DNA of 19,901 nt from Propionivibrio sp. (GTDB taxonomy: Bacteria; Pseudomonadota; Gammaproteobacteria; Burkholderiales; Rhodocyclaceae), in the NCBI GenBank assembly GCA_003249625.1, contig QKII01000065.1, positions 1-19,901 on the forward strand, in the 5' to 3' direction. This document shows, one piece after another, positions 6,999-14,509 of the stretch (its first letter is position 1; every line of letters starts with the position of its first letter). Below the pieces are notes generated by a model that was not told where the DNA came from, ran no database searches, and saw only the letters and a program-made list of their open reading frames with translations. Position numbers and translations under genes: made by a program.

Positions 6999-8036
6999 TC
7001 AGCCGCCGATATACGACATTTCGATTTTTCTGATCGGCCGCACCGTCGCGGCGTGGCGCAGCTGCGAATAGCGGTCGCCCCGACGCGACCAGAGTGCAAC
7101 GACTCGCTCGCGCAGCAGTGAATCGCTTTCACCACCGCGCAACGGACTGCGCAGGTCGTACCCCTCGGTAGCGAAGAGGCAAGTATAAAGGCGGCCGTCG
7201 GTCGAAAGACGCAGACGGCTGCATTCGTGACAGAACGCCTGAGTCACCGAGGCGATCACACCGATCTCGCCACCGCCGTCGGCGAACGCCCAGCGCTTGG
7301 CGACTTCGCCAACGTAGTTCGGATCGACAGGGCAGAGCGGATGCTCCTGGTCGATCCGCGCCAGGATTTCCTGTGCCGTAACCACGTCGTCGAGTCGCCA
7401 GCCGTTGGTCGTACCGACGTCCATGAATTCGATGAAGCGCAGGATGACACCGCTGTTCCGGAAGTACCGCACCAGCGGCAGGATCTCGCCCTCGTTGACA
7501 CCGCGCTTGACCACGGTATTGACCTTGAGCGGCGCGAGGCCGACGGCCTGTGCCGCGGCAATACCGTCAAGCACCCGGCCGACGGCCACACCGGAGTCGC
7601 TCATCTGCCGGAACACTTCCGAACTCAGTGCGTCAAGGCTGACGGTCAGCCGCGTCAGGCCAGCATCCTTCAGGCTGCGCGCCTTGGCGGCAAGCAGCGT
7701 ACCGTTGGTAGTCATGGCGATTTCGACGGGTTGACCTTGGTCGTCCTCAAGCAGTGCGAGCTGTTCGATCAGTCGCTCGACGCCGTGGCGCAACAGCGGT
7801 TCACCGCCGGAAAGGCGCAGCTTGCGCACCCCGAGCCCGACGAACAGCCGCGCCAACCGGGTGATCTCCTCAAAGCTGAGCAGTTCTGCACGATGCAGAA
7901 AAACGAAATTCTTGCCAAACACCTCGCGCGGCATGCAGTAGGTGCAGCGCATGTTGCAACGGTCCGTCACCGAAATGCGCAGATCGCGCAGCGGGCGACA
8001 AAGGGAATCAGCGATGGGGGGAAACGCCTCGCTCAA
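6999..8036 (-). CDS. moaA: GTP 3',8-cyclase (radical SAM)
   Basis: A 345-residue radical SAM enzyme (E. coli 329). The SAM-binding cluster motif CNMRCTYC is at residues 27-34 and the second cluster CHEC...C is at 269-286 (C269, C272, C286). The C-terminal GG needed for activity is present (SYIGG). It catalyses the first step of molybdenum-cofactor synthesis in the cytoplasm. The start appears to be TTG at 8036: no ATG occurs in frame before the cluster, and GGAG lies seven bases upstream. A TTG start lowers initiation. It leads the cofactor operon, 98 bases after napC, with its own candidate promoter. Confidence 0.95.
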   Translation of the reverse strand: MSEAFPPIADSLCRPLRDLRISVTDRCNMRCTYCMPREVFGKNFVFLHRAELLSFEEITRLARLFVGLGVRKLRLSGGEPLLRHGVERLIEQLALLEDDQGQPVEIAMTTNGTLLAAKARSLKDAGLTRLTVSLDALSSEVFRQMSDSGVAVGRVLDGIAAAQAVGLAPLKVNTVVKRGVNEGEILPLVRYFRNSGVILRFIEFMDVGTTNGWRLDDVVTAQEILARIDQEHPLCPVDPNYVGEVAKRWAFADGGGEIGVIASVTQAFCHECSRLRLSTDGRLYTCLFATEGYDLRSPLRGGESDSLLRERVVALWSRRGDRYSQLRHAATVRPIRKIEMSYIGG

Positions 8037-8071
8037 TCTGTGCTCCGGGCAAAAGTCGGGAGGGCAGCGAA

Positions 8072-8100
8072 AGCATACGCAATACCGCGCCCCGAGTCAC
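8072..8100 (-). promoter_or_regulatory. Candidate promoter of the moa operon
   Basis: On the minus strand GTGACT (8095-8100) and TATGCT (8072-8077) are spaced by exactly 17 bases; each box matches the sigma-70 consensus at 4 of 6 positions. It would start transcription about 30 bases before the moaA TTG. It overlaps a hairpin (8092-8110). Visual evidence only. Confidence 0.3.
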
Positions 8101-8110
8101 GTGGACCCGG
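8092..8110 (-). other. Hairpin between napC and moaA
   Basis: On the minus strand CCGGGTC, loop CACGT, GACTCGG forms a 7-base stem with one G-U pair, about 25 bases after the napC stop. No T run follows, so it is not a standard intrinsic terminator. It may mark the 3' end of processed nap mRNA or weakly separate nap from moa expression. It does not resemble the Moco riboswitch. Confidence 0.35.
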
Positions 8111-8134
8111 CTCGCCCATTGACGGTTCCCCGCC

Positions 8135-8779
8135 TCAGTTATCCTTTCCCTTACCCAGGGGCGCCGGATGGAAAATTTCCTGCGTCGCACCGCCCTTCTC
8201 GGCACCGATCGACTGCTCGACGTTCGGCAGGCGATGGGCAATGCCCTTGTGGCAATCGATGCAGGTCTGTCCTGTATTCAGCCCTTCCTGATGCACTTCC
8301 GCCGCGCGGCGGCTCTGCTTCGCATAGTCGAAGCTCTGATCATCGTGGCAGCTGCGGCATTCGCGCGAGTCGTTCTCTTTCATGCGAACCCAGACGGCTT
8401 CGGCCATTTCCAGGCGTCGCGCCTCGAATTTCTCCGGGGTATCAATGGTCCCGAGGATGTTGTGATAGACGTCCTTTGACGCGCGCAGCTTGGCGACCAT
8501 CTTCGGTCCAAACGATTTTGGCACGTGGCAGTCCGGGCAGCTCGCCCGCACGCCGGTGCGGCTCGACGCGTGCGTGGTCAGCCGGTACTCATCGAAATTT
8601 ATCTTCATCTCGTGGCAGGAGATGCAGAACTCCTCGGTATTCGTCGTTTCCAGCGCATGATTGAAACCCACCCAAGCCACAACGCCAGCGACGAACAGCA
8701 ACCCTACGCCGATCCAGCCCGTCGCATGGATGCGCCGCAACAGGCCAGCGGCCACTCCTTTGATCTTGTCCATTCTCAT
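8135..8779 (-). CDS. napC: Membrane-anchored tetrahaem cytochrome c NapC
   Basis: A 214-residue NapC/NirT-family protein. One transmembrane helix (about residues 20-37) anchors a periplasmic domain with four CxxCH haem sites: CISCH (52-56), CPDCH (81-85), CRSCH (141-145) and CIDCH (173-177). It oxidises membrane quinol and passes electrons to NapB-NapA. The ATG at 8779 has GGGGAG about five bases upstream. An ATG at 8773 is also possible. It is the last nap gene, 21 bases after napB. Confidence 0.96.
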   Translation of the reverse strand: MRMDKIKGVAAGLLRRIHATGWIGVGLLFVAGVVAWVGFNHALETTNTEEFCISCHEMKINFDEYRLTTHASSRTGVRASCPDCHVPKSFGPKMVAKLRASKDVYHNILGTIDTPEKFEARRLEMAEAVWVRMKENDSRECRSCHDDQSFDYAKQSRRAAEVHQEGLNTGQTCIDCHKGIAHRLPNVEQSIGAEKGGATQEIFHPAPLGKGKDN

Positions 8780-8800
8780 GTCCGCTCCCCTTCCAGCGTC

Positions 8801-9298
8801 CTAGCGCAAACCCGCGCCCGGCTTGAACGTATTGCCCACCAGCGCCTTAGCGTCGGTCTGCGAAACATGACACTGGTTGCAGAAGTAGCGGTTCGGCGAC
8901 ACGCTGGACATTTCGGCGCCCTCGCGCGACTTGAAGTGCGTGATCGAGATCTTCGTCGCCTTGGCTGCGGATGCCCGCGACCAGGCGTGGCAATCCATGC
9001 ACTTGTTGAATTCCTTGCTGACAATGTAGTTCTCGATGGTGTGCGGAATCAGCGGCGGCTGCTGAACGAAATCGCGTGGCAACGGTGAAGTATCCGGTCC
9101 GTAGCGCGTCCCGTCCCCTGACGGCCCAATCGCATTGATATCCGAACCTCCTCGCAGGCTCTGCAATTTCACCGGCTCGAATTTTTCCGCGCCCGAAACG
9201 GGCAAGGAAAACGCCAGAAACAGGCTCATTGTGGCAGCCCATGAGAAGGCTAAATGGCGGGCGAAACGGGGGGTATCAGGAAAGGTGGGCTGGCTCAT
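8801..9298 (-). CDS. napB: Periplasmic dihaem cytochrome c NapB
   Basis: A 165-residue protein with an N-terminal signal peptide (hydrophobic residues about 16-34, cleavage near VSGA-EKF). It has the NapB core LRGGSDINAIG, then two haem sites CMDCH (100-104) and CNQCH (140-144). It is the small subunit that takes electrons from NapC/NapH and passes them to NapA. Its ATG shares a base with the napH stop codon (TGATG). The frame is open much further upstream inside napH, but that part has no signal peptide. Confidence 0.95.
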   Translation of the reverse strand: MSQPTFPDTPRFARHLAFSWAATMSLFLAFSLPVSGAEKFEPVKLQSLRGGSDINAIGPSGDGTRYGPDTSPLPRDFVQQPPLIPHTIENYIVSKEFNKCMDCHAWSRASAAKATKISITHFKSREGAEMSSVSPNRYFCNQCHVSQTDAKALVGNTFKPGAGLR

Positions 9299-10152
9299 CA
9301 CGCGCTCCTCTGGTCGAATCGGTGGGTCATCTTGAAAACCTGGCGGTCGCATACGTCGATGCAACGGCCGCAGTTGGTGCAGTCTCCGGAGAGAATCAGC
9401 GGGTGCGTCTGCCCGGCCTGTTTCAGCGCCGGCCGGATCACCTGCGGCTCCGGGCAAACAACGAAACAATCCATGCAGTCGTCGCATGCTTCGCGCCGCG
9501 CGGCCGAAACGCGGATCAGCGAGGTACGGCCGAGCAAGCTGTAGAACGCGCCGACCGGGCACAGATGGCCGCACCAGCCGCGACTGGCGATCAACAGGTC
9601 GTAGGCAAAAAGGCCGGCAATCGCCAGCAGTGATCCCCACAACCCGAAAATCAGCGCCCGGTGCAGCAGGGAGACGGGGTTCACCCACTCCCAGACCAGG
9701 ACACCGGAGACGGCGGTGCTGAACAGCACGCCGGCGAGCAGCCAGTAACGCGTATTGGCGTCAGGCACGCGGCCGGTCTTGATACCCAGTTTGCGTCGCG
9801 ACCAGGCTGCGGCATCGGTCACCATGTTCACCGGGCACACCCAGCTGCAGAACACGCGCCCGCCCACCAACAGATAGAACACCAGCACGATCGCCGCACC
9901 GGTCAGTGCCGTCGTGTAGGGCCAGTGTCCGGCAACCATTGTCTGCAGGACCAGCAGCGGGTCGGACAACGGGATGGTGTCGAAGACCAGCGAGGCCGAG
10001 AGGTTACCCTTCAGCACCCAAACACCGAGCCACGGCCCGGAGAGGAACAGTGCCAGGATCGTCAGCTGACTCGCGCGGCGCAGCAGCAGCCAGCGATTGC
10101 GGGCAATCCAGGAGCGGGGTTGCTGTGTGACCTGGCTTTCTGGCGTGCTCAT
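9298..10152 (-). CDS. napH: Quinol dehydrogenase membrane subunit NapH
   Basis: A 284-residue integral membrane iron-sulfur protein, read from the ATG at 10152 that overlaps the napG stop (ATGA); a GTG at 10161 would add three residues. About four transmembrane segments are visible (around residues 30-48, 82-98, 138-154, 168-188). Two CxxxCP motifs (CSWVCP and CGHLCP) sit next to membrane segments, and two ferredoxin-type [4Fe-4S] motifs ([12 protein letters not shown] and [12 protein letters not shown]) lie near the C-terminus. It works with NapG as an additional quinol-oxidising route to NapA, complementing NapC. Confidence 0.95.
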   Translation of the reverse strand: MSTPESQVTQQPRSWIARNRWLLLRRASQLTILALFLSGPWLGVWVLKGNLSASLVFDTIPLSDPLLVLQTMVAGHWPYTTALTGAAIVLVFYLLVGGRVFCSWVCPVNMVTDAAAWSRRKLGIKTGRVPDANTRYWLLAGVLFSTAVSGVLVWEWVNPVSLLHRALIFGLWGSLLAIAGLFAYDLLIASRGWCGHLCPVGAFYSLLGRTSLIRVSAARREACDDCMDCFVVCPEPQVIRPALKQAGQTHPLILSGDCTNCGRCIDVCDRQVFKMTHRFDQRSA

Positions 10153-11060
10153 GGCTTCCACCGAGAGTCAAGCGTTCCAGCCTTGGCTGGAGCGGCAGCA
10201 GGAACATCCGACGCGAACGGAGCCGCCGGCGCTGTTGGTGCAACGACGGTCTCGGTCGCCGATCGGCCGGCCGTGGTGCCCTCAAAGCCGCGCACCGGCA
10301 GCTTGATCTGGTCGCCGATCAGCGACTCGCCCTGCCGCGCCTTTTCCTCCCAGCCCTTGCGGTAATGCGCAGGCAACGCGCCCTGCGCCAGATTGCGCGG
10401 GAAAACCTTGATCGCCGGTTCCGGCAGAACGCAGGACTTCTCGCACTTGCCGCAGCCGGTGCAGGCATAGGAATGAACCGTCGGCAGCAGCAGCGCGTGT
10501 CGGTCCGAGCGCGGGTTGTGACGCAATTCCAGCGTGATCGCCTTGTCGATCACCGGGCAGACGCGATAACAGACATCGCAGCGCAGGCCGAGGAAGTTCA
10601 GGCAATTCTCCTGATCGACCAGCACTGCGAGACCCATGCGCGCCTGCGTAATGCTGGTCAGCGCATGGTCGAGCGCGCCGGTCGGACAGGCCTTGACGCA
10701 CGGAATGTCCTCGCACATCTCGCACGGAACGGCGCGCGCGGTGAAATACGGCGTGCCTGTCGCCACCGGGTCCCCGAGGTCGGAAAGTTTCAGCGTGTCA
10801 TACGGGCAGTCGCGCACGCACAGCCCGCAGCGCACGCAGGCGGCAAGGAAGTCATCCTCGGCCAGTGCGCCGGGCGGCCGGATCGCCTGCGGCGGCAAAG
10901 CCGACGCCTGCCGCGCCACCAACCCTGCGCCGAGCGCCAGCAGGCAGCCGCCGCCGGCCGCGGCGGCGATGCCGTTGATGAACTTGCGCCGTGCCAGCGA
11001 CGCCGGCGATTCGGCGGCGCTGGTTCGTCCGGCACTATTCGTTCGCAGGGCCACGATCAA
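10149..11060 (-). CDS. napG: Periplasmic ferredoxin-type protein NapG
   Basis: A 303-residue protein with a twin-arginine signal (ARRKFING at about 23-30 followed by an Ala/Gly-rich hydrophobic stretch) and four [4Fe-4S] cysteine sets: C75/78/81/85, C113/116/121/125, C153/161/164/168 and C200/203/206/210. It moves electrons from NapH toward NapC/NapB. The start is TTG at 11060 or GTG at 11054; no ATG is available before the Tat motif. E. coli NapG is about 231 residues. The excess here includes an Ala/Pro-rich, probably disordered C-terminal tail (about 260-303) ending DSRWKP. It follows napA by 18 bases. Confidence 0.94.
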   Translation of the reverse strand: MIVALRTNSAGRTSAAESPASLARRKFINGIAAAAGGGCLLALGAGLVARQASALPPQAIRPPGALAEDDFLAACVRCGLCVRDCPYDTLKLSDLGDPVATGTPYFTARAVPCEMCEDIPCVKACPTGALDHALTSITQARMGLAVLVDQENCLNFLGLRCDVCYRVCPVIDKAITLELRHNPRSDRHALLLPTVHSYACTGCGKCEKSCVLPEPAIKVFPRNLAQGALPAHYRKGWEEKARQGESLIGDQIKLPVRGFEGTTAGRSATETVVAPTAPAAPFASDVPAAAPAKAGTLDSRWKP

Positions 11061-11078
11061 ATTTCTCGGCTAACTGCC

Positions 11079-13619
11079 CTACGCGCGCACAACCTTCACC
11101 ACGGCCTTCTTGAAGTCCGTTTCCTTAGAAATAGGGCAGGTGGCATCAAGGATCAGCTTGTTCACCAGCCGCGATTCGTCGAAAAACGGCACGAAGATAA
11201 GGCCTACCGGCGGCTTGTTGCGGCCCTTGGTCTCGATGCGCGCGGTCATCTCGCCGCGCCGTGAAATGACCTTGACCAGCATGCCGCGCTGCAGCTTGCG
11301 CTTCTTGGCGTCGTCCGGATGCATGAACACCTGCGCTTCGGGAACCGCCTTGTGCAGTTCCGGGACGCGGCGTGTCATCGAGCCGGTGTGCCAGTGTTCC
11401 AGCACGCGACCGGTACACATCCACAGGTCGAATTCCTTGTCCGGCATCTCCGGCGGTTGCTGGTACGGCAGCGCGAAGATGTTGGCCTTGCCGTCCTTGT
11501 TGCCGTAGAACCGCAGCCCTTCCCCGGCCTTCACGTACGGATCGTAGCCTTCACGGAACCGCCACAGCGTCTCCTTGCCATCAACAACCGGCCAGCGCAG
11601 GCCGCGCGCCTTGTGATACATGTCGAACGGCGCCAGATCATGGCCGTGGCCGCGACCGAACTGAGCGTATTCCTCGAACAGCCCTTTCTGGACGTAGAAC
11701 CCGAACGCCTCGGATTCGTCGTTGGTGTAATCCTTGATGGCGTGCGCGTTGACCTTCTGCAGCTCGTCCTTGCCAAACTTGTTGACCACGCCGTTGGAAT
11801 ACAGGACGTCATACAGCGTTTTTCCCTTGTATTCCGGCTTCTTCTCGAGCAAGGCGGCAGGCCAGACCTCTTCTACCTTGAAGCGCTTGGAAAACTCGAT
11901 GTATTGCCAGAGGTCGGATTTCGACTCGCCCGGCGCCTTGACCTGCTGCCGCCAGAACTGCGTGCGCCGCTCGGCATTGCCGTAGGCGCCTTCCTTCTCC
12001 ATCCACATCGCGGAAGGGAGCACCAAATCGGCGGCCAACGCCGAGACCGTCGGGTAGGCATCGGAGACAACGACGAAGGCGTCCGGATTACGCCAGCCCG
12101 GATAGATTTCCTGGTTGATGTTCGGCCCGGCCTGCATGTTGTTGGTCGTCGTCGTCCAGTAGCACTTGAGCTTGCCGTCCTTCAACGCGCGGCTCTGCGC
12201 CACGGCGTGCAGGCCGATCTTTTCGTTCAGCGTGCCTTCCGGCAGTTGCCAGAGCTCTTCTGTGTGCTTGCGGTGTTCCGGGTTGGTCACCACCATGTCG
12301 GCCGGCAGGCGATGGGCGAAGGTGCCAACCTCCCGCGCCGTGCCGCAGGCCGACGGCTGGCCGGTCAGCGAGAACGGCCCGTTGCCCGGCTCGGAGATTT
12401 TTCCGACCAGGAGGTGCACGTTGTAGATCATGTTGTTCACCCACGTGCCGCGGGTGTGCTGGTTGAAGCCCATCGTCCAGTAGCTGACGACCTTCTTTTT
12501 CGGGTCGGCGTAGAGCTCGGCGAGGCGCTGGAGTTTTTCCGGCGACACGCCCGAGAGTTTGGAGACCTTCTCCAGCGTGTATTCGCTGACGAACTTCTTG
12601 AACTCTTCGAACGTACTGGGCTTCGATGCATTCGCATTGCCCTTCGGCTTGCCGTCAGGCCCCGGATAGCCATTGGATTTGGCATCCTTCTCCAGCGCGT
12701 GTGTCGGACGCAGGCCGTAGCCGATATCCGTCTCGCCCATCTTGAAATTGACGTTGCGTTTGACGAACTCCTCGTTGACCTTGCCGCTCTGGATGATGTG
12801 GTTGCAGATGTAGTTGAGGATTGCGAGGTCAGTCTGCGGTACGAAGATCATGCCGTTGTCGGCGAGTTCGAAGCTGCGCTGCTCGAAGGTGGAGAGCACG
12901 TGTACTTCCACGTCGGTCTTGGTCAGGCGGCGGTCGGTGATGCGCGTCCACAGGATCGGATGCATCTCGGCCATGTTCGAGCCCCACAGGACGAAGGAAT
13001 CGGCCTGCTCGATGTCGTCATAGCATCCCATCGGCTCGTCGATACCAAAGGTGCGCATGAAGCCCGCGACGGCCGAGGCCATGCAGTGGCGCGCGTTCGG
13101 GTCGATGTTGTTGGAACGGAAGCCGGCCTTGAACAGCTTGGCCGCCGCGTAGCCCTCGAAGATCGTCCACTGTCCGGAACCGAACATGCCGACGCCGGCC
13201 GGGCCGTCGGACTTCAACGCGGCCTTCCACTTCTCGGCCATGACGTCGAAGGCCATGTCCCAGGAAATCGGCGTGAAATCGCCTTCCTTGTCGTACTTGC
13301 CGTTCTTCATGCGCAAGAGCGGCTGCATCAGGCGGTCCTCGCCGTACATGATCTTCGACAGAAAATAACCCTTGATGCAGTTAAGTCCGCGATTCACCTC
13401 CGAATCCGGATCCCCCTGCGTCGCCACGATGCGCCCGTTCTGAACACCGACCAGCACGGCGCAACCCGTGCCGCAGAAGCGGCAGACGCCTTTGTCCCAG
13501 CGCACGGCGGTACTCGTCGCGCCCTTCTGCTGGGCGACAGCAGGCAGCGCGACCCCTGCGCTCGCAGCCGCGGCGGCAATTGCCTGGGTTTTGATGAATT
13601 CGCGTCGGTTGATTGTCAT
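11079..13619 (-). CDS. napA: Periplasmic nitrate reductase catalytic subunit
   Basis: An 846-residue molybdoenzyme (E. coli NapA 828). The Tat signal NRREFIKTQ is at residues 4-12 with likely cleavage near AVAQ. The [4Fe-4S] ligands are C46, C49, C53 and C81, and the molybdenum-ligand Cys is C179 in NARHCMAS. It reduces nitrate to nitrite in the periplasm using a bis-MGD cofactor. The motif set matches NapA rather than cytoplasmic NasA or membrane NarG. The ATG overlaps the napD stop (ATGA). The cofactor genes downstream serve this enzyme and other Mo enzymes. Confidence 0.98.
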   Translation of the reverse strand: MTINRREFIKTQAIAAAAASAGVALPAVAQQKGATSTAVRWDKGVCRFCGTGCAVLVGVQNGRIVATQGDPDSEVNRGLNCIKGYFLSKIMYGEDRLMQPLLRMKNGKYDKEGDFTPISWDMAFDVMAEKWKAALKSDGPAGVGMFGSGQWTIFEGYAAAKLFKAGFRSNNIDPNARHCMASAVAGFMRTFGIDEPMGCYDDIEQADSFVLWGSNMAEMHPILWTRITDRRLTKTDVEVHVLSTFEQRSFELADNGMIFVPQTDLAILNYICNHIIQSGKVNEEFVKRNVNFKMGETDIGYGLRPTHALEKDAKSNGYPGPDGKPKGNANASKPSTFEEFKKFVSEYTLEKVSKLSGVSPEKLQRLAELYADPKKKVVSYWTMGFNQHTRGTWVNNMIYNVHLLVGKISEPGNGPFSLTGQPSACGTAREVGTFAHRLPADMVVTNPEHRKHTEELWQLPEGTLNEKIGLHAVAQSRALKDGKLKCYWTTTTNNMQAGPNINQEIYPGWRNPDAFVVVSDAYPTVSALAADLVLPSAMWMEKEGAYGNAERRTQFWRQQVKAPGESKSDLWQYIEFSKRFKVEEVWPAALLEKKPEYKGKTLYDVLYSNGVVNKFGKDELQKVNAHAIKDYTNDESEAFGFYVQKGLFEEYAQFGRGHGHDLAPFDMYHKARGLRWPVVDGKETLWRFREGYDPYVKAGEGLRFYGNKDGKANIFALPYQQPPEMPDKEFDLWMCTGRVLEHWHTGSMTRRVPELHKAVPEAQVFMHPDDAKKRKLQRGMLVKVISRRGEMTARIETKGRNKPPVGLIFVPFFDESRLVNKLILDATCPISKETDFKKAVVKVVRA

Positions 13620-13906
13620 GACTGAGCCTCCTGGCAGGGCAAATTCCTCGATGTCGGGATAATGGTTATCGGGATGGGGTTATCGGAATACTCGTAAGCC
13701 AGTGTCGCTGCGAGCACCTGCGGCACGCGGTGGACGGCGATCAGCGTGTCCGACATGGCCGCGCCGGGTACGTCTTCGACGGTGACGATCAAATGCCCGT
13801 CAGCGGACATCTGGTGGCACTCGACGCCGGGCAGCAAGTTAAGCGCCGCTTCAGCCTCGGCTCGTGTTTCGGGACGAATGCGCAATACCAGGCTGGCGAT
13901 GTTCAT
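13616..13906 (-). CDS. napD: NapA Tat-signal chaperone NapD
   Basis: A 96-residue ferredoxin-fold protein (E. coli NapD 87). Typical features are the opening [12 protein letters not shown], the [20 protein letters not shown] segment (25-44) and the C-terminal LAYEYSD. It binds the NapA twin-arginine signal peptide and delays export until the cofactor is loaded. It starts at the ATG at 13906, overlapping the napF stop by four bases, and overlaps napA by four bases. Confidence 0.93.
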   Translation of the reverse strand: MNIASLVLRIRPETRAEAEAALNLLPGVECHQMSADGHLIVTVEDVPGAAMSDTLIAVHRVPQVLAATLAYEYSDNPIPITIIPTSRNLPCQEAQS

Positions 13907-14406
13907 GACAACTCCGCGGAAAGAAGGGGAGGACGCGCCACGCGCGTGATGGCGCCAACGGGACAGGGAGACAGGCAGGCGCCGCAGCCCGTGCATGCAA
14001 AGTGGTCGACCTCGGGAAGAGAGACTCCGCCGAGCACCGGCCGAAAACGGATCGCCGCGCTCTCGCAAAGTTCTCCACAGACGCGGCACTCGACGCGCAG
14101 GTGGGCAAGACACCCCTCTGCAATCTGAATGGAGAAAGACCACGGCACGGCCGCCAGTTCGCGAGCGATCGCCGTCGTCGAACAGGCATCCGAGCATTCG
14201 CCGCAGAACGTGCAGGACGCCGTCGTGAAGTCGGCGACCGGGTAACCGCCATCACCGCGCTTCAACAACCCGGTTGGGCAAGCCGCTACGCAATCGTTGC
14301 AACGCGTACAGGCGTCGACGAACACCGCCTCCGGCATGCTCCAAGGCGGCCGAAATGGCGCTACACGCGTACGACTGCCAAAAAAGCGGCGACGGGCCAA
14401 ATCCAT
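13903..14406 (-). CDS. napF: Ferredoxin-type protein NapF
   Basis: A 167-residue cytoplasmic protein with three [4Fe-4S] cysteine sets: C33/36/39/43, C65/68/71/75 and C138/141/144/148, matching NapF (E. coli 164). It starts MDLARRRFFG, as in other NapF proteins. It helps mature NapA, probably by assisting its iron-sulfur cluster. It is the first gene of napFDAGHBC; napE and napK are absent. A GAGG lies about 11 bases upstream of the ATG, rather far. Confidence 0.94.
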   Translation of the reverse strand: MDLARRRFFGSRTRVAPFRPPWSMPEAVFVDACTRCNDCVAACPTGLLKRGDGGYPVADFTTASCTFCGECSDACSTTAIARELAAVPWSFSIQIAEGCLAHLRVECRVCGELCESAAIRFRPVLGGVSLPEVDHFACTGCGACLSPCPVGAITRVARPPLLSAELS

Positions 14407-14448
14407 GATTCACGAGACCTCACGATGAATCAGCAATCTACCCGTCAG

Positions 14449-14454
14449 ATTAGA
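14449..14454 (-). promoter_or_regulatory. Possible -10 box of the nap operon
   Basis: TCTAAT on the minus strand matches TATAAT at 5 of 6 positions, about 43 bases before the napF ATG. No good -35 box is found at 17 bases; the upstream position is occupied by the perfect palindrome at 14464-14482, which may be an activator or repressor site. Tentative. Confidence 0.25.
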
Positions 14455-14463
14455 TGGAAACTT

Positions 14464-14482
14464 TGATTTTTGCTAAAAATCA
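14464..14482. repeat. Perfect 8-3-8 palindrome upstream of napF
   Basis: TGATTTTT-GCT-AAAAATCA on the plus strand is a perfect inverted repeat in the 103-base gap between the GGDEF-EAL gene and napF. The stem is AT-rich and no T run follows on the minus strand, so it looks more like a protein-binding operator than a terminator. It is not an FNR box, since the half-sites are too far apart. The regulator is unknown. Confidence 0.45.
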
Positions 14483-14509
14483 GGGCCCATCGCAGTCGCT
14501 ACCAAAATC

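Noticed and set aside
8037..8134. A Moco riboswitch upstream of moaA
   Set aside because: The gap is only 98 bases, and I could not find the conserved Moco RNA segments there; only a simple hairpin is present.
7227..8291. A 354-codon plus-strand frame opposite moaA
   Set aside because: It is a shadow of moaA with no plausible domain or ribosome binding site.
11319..13625. A 768-codon open frame on the plus strand opposite napA
   Set aside because: It mirrors the napA codon phase in GC-rich DNA; it has no recognisable domain, while napA on the other strand is unmistakable.
14439..14445. TACCCGT as a NarL/NarP heptamer
   Set aside because: It has a mismatch at a conserved position and no partner heptamer in the 7-2-7 arrangement.
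14464..14482. The palindrome as an intrinsic terminator of the GGDEF-EAL gene
   Set aside because: The stem is almost all A-T pairs and is followed by AAGTTTCC rather than a T run on the minus strand.
14463..14483. An FNR/ANR box upstream of nap
   Set aside because: TTGAT and ATCA half-sites are present, but they are separated by 11 bases instead of four, so the site does not fit the FNR consensus.
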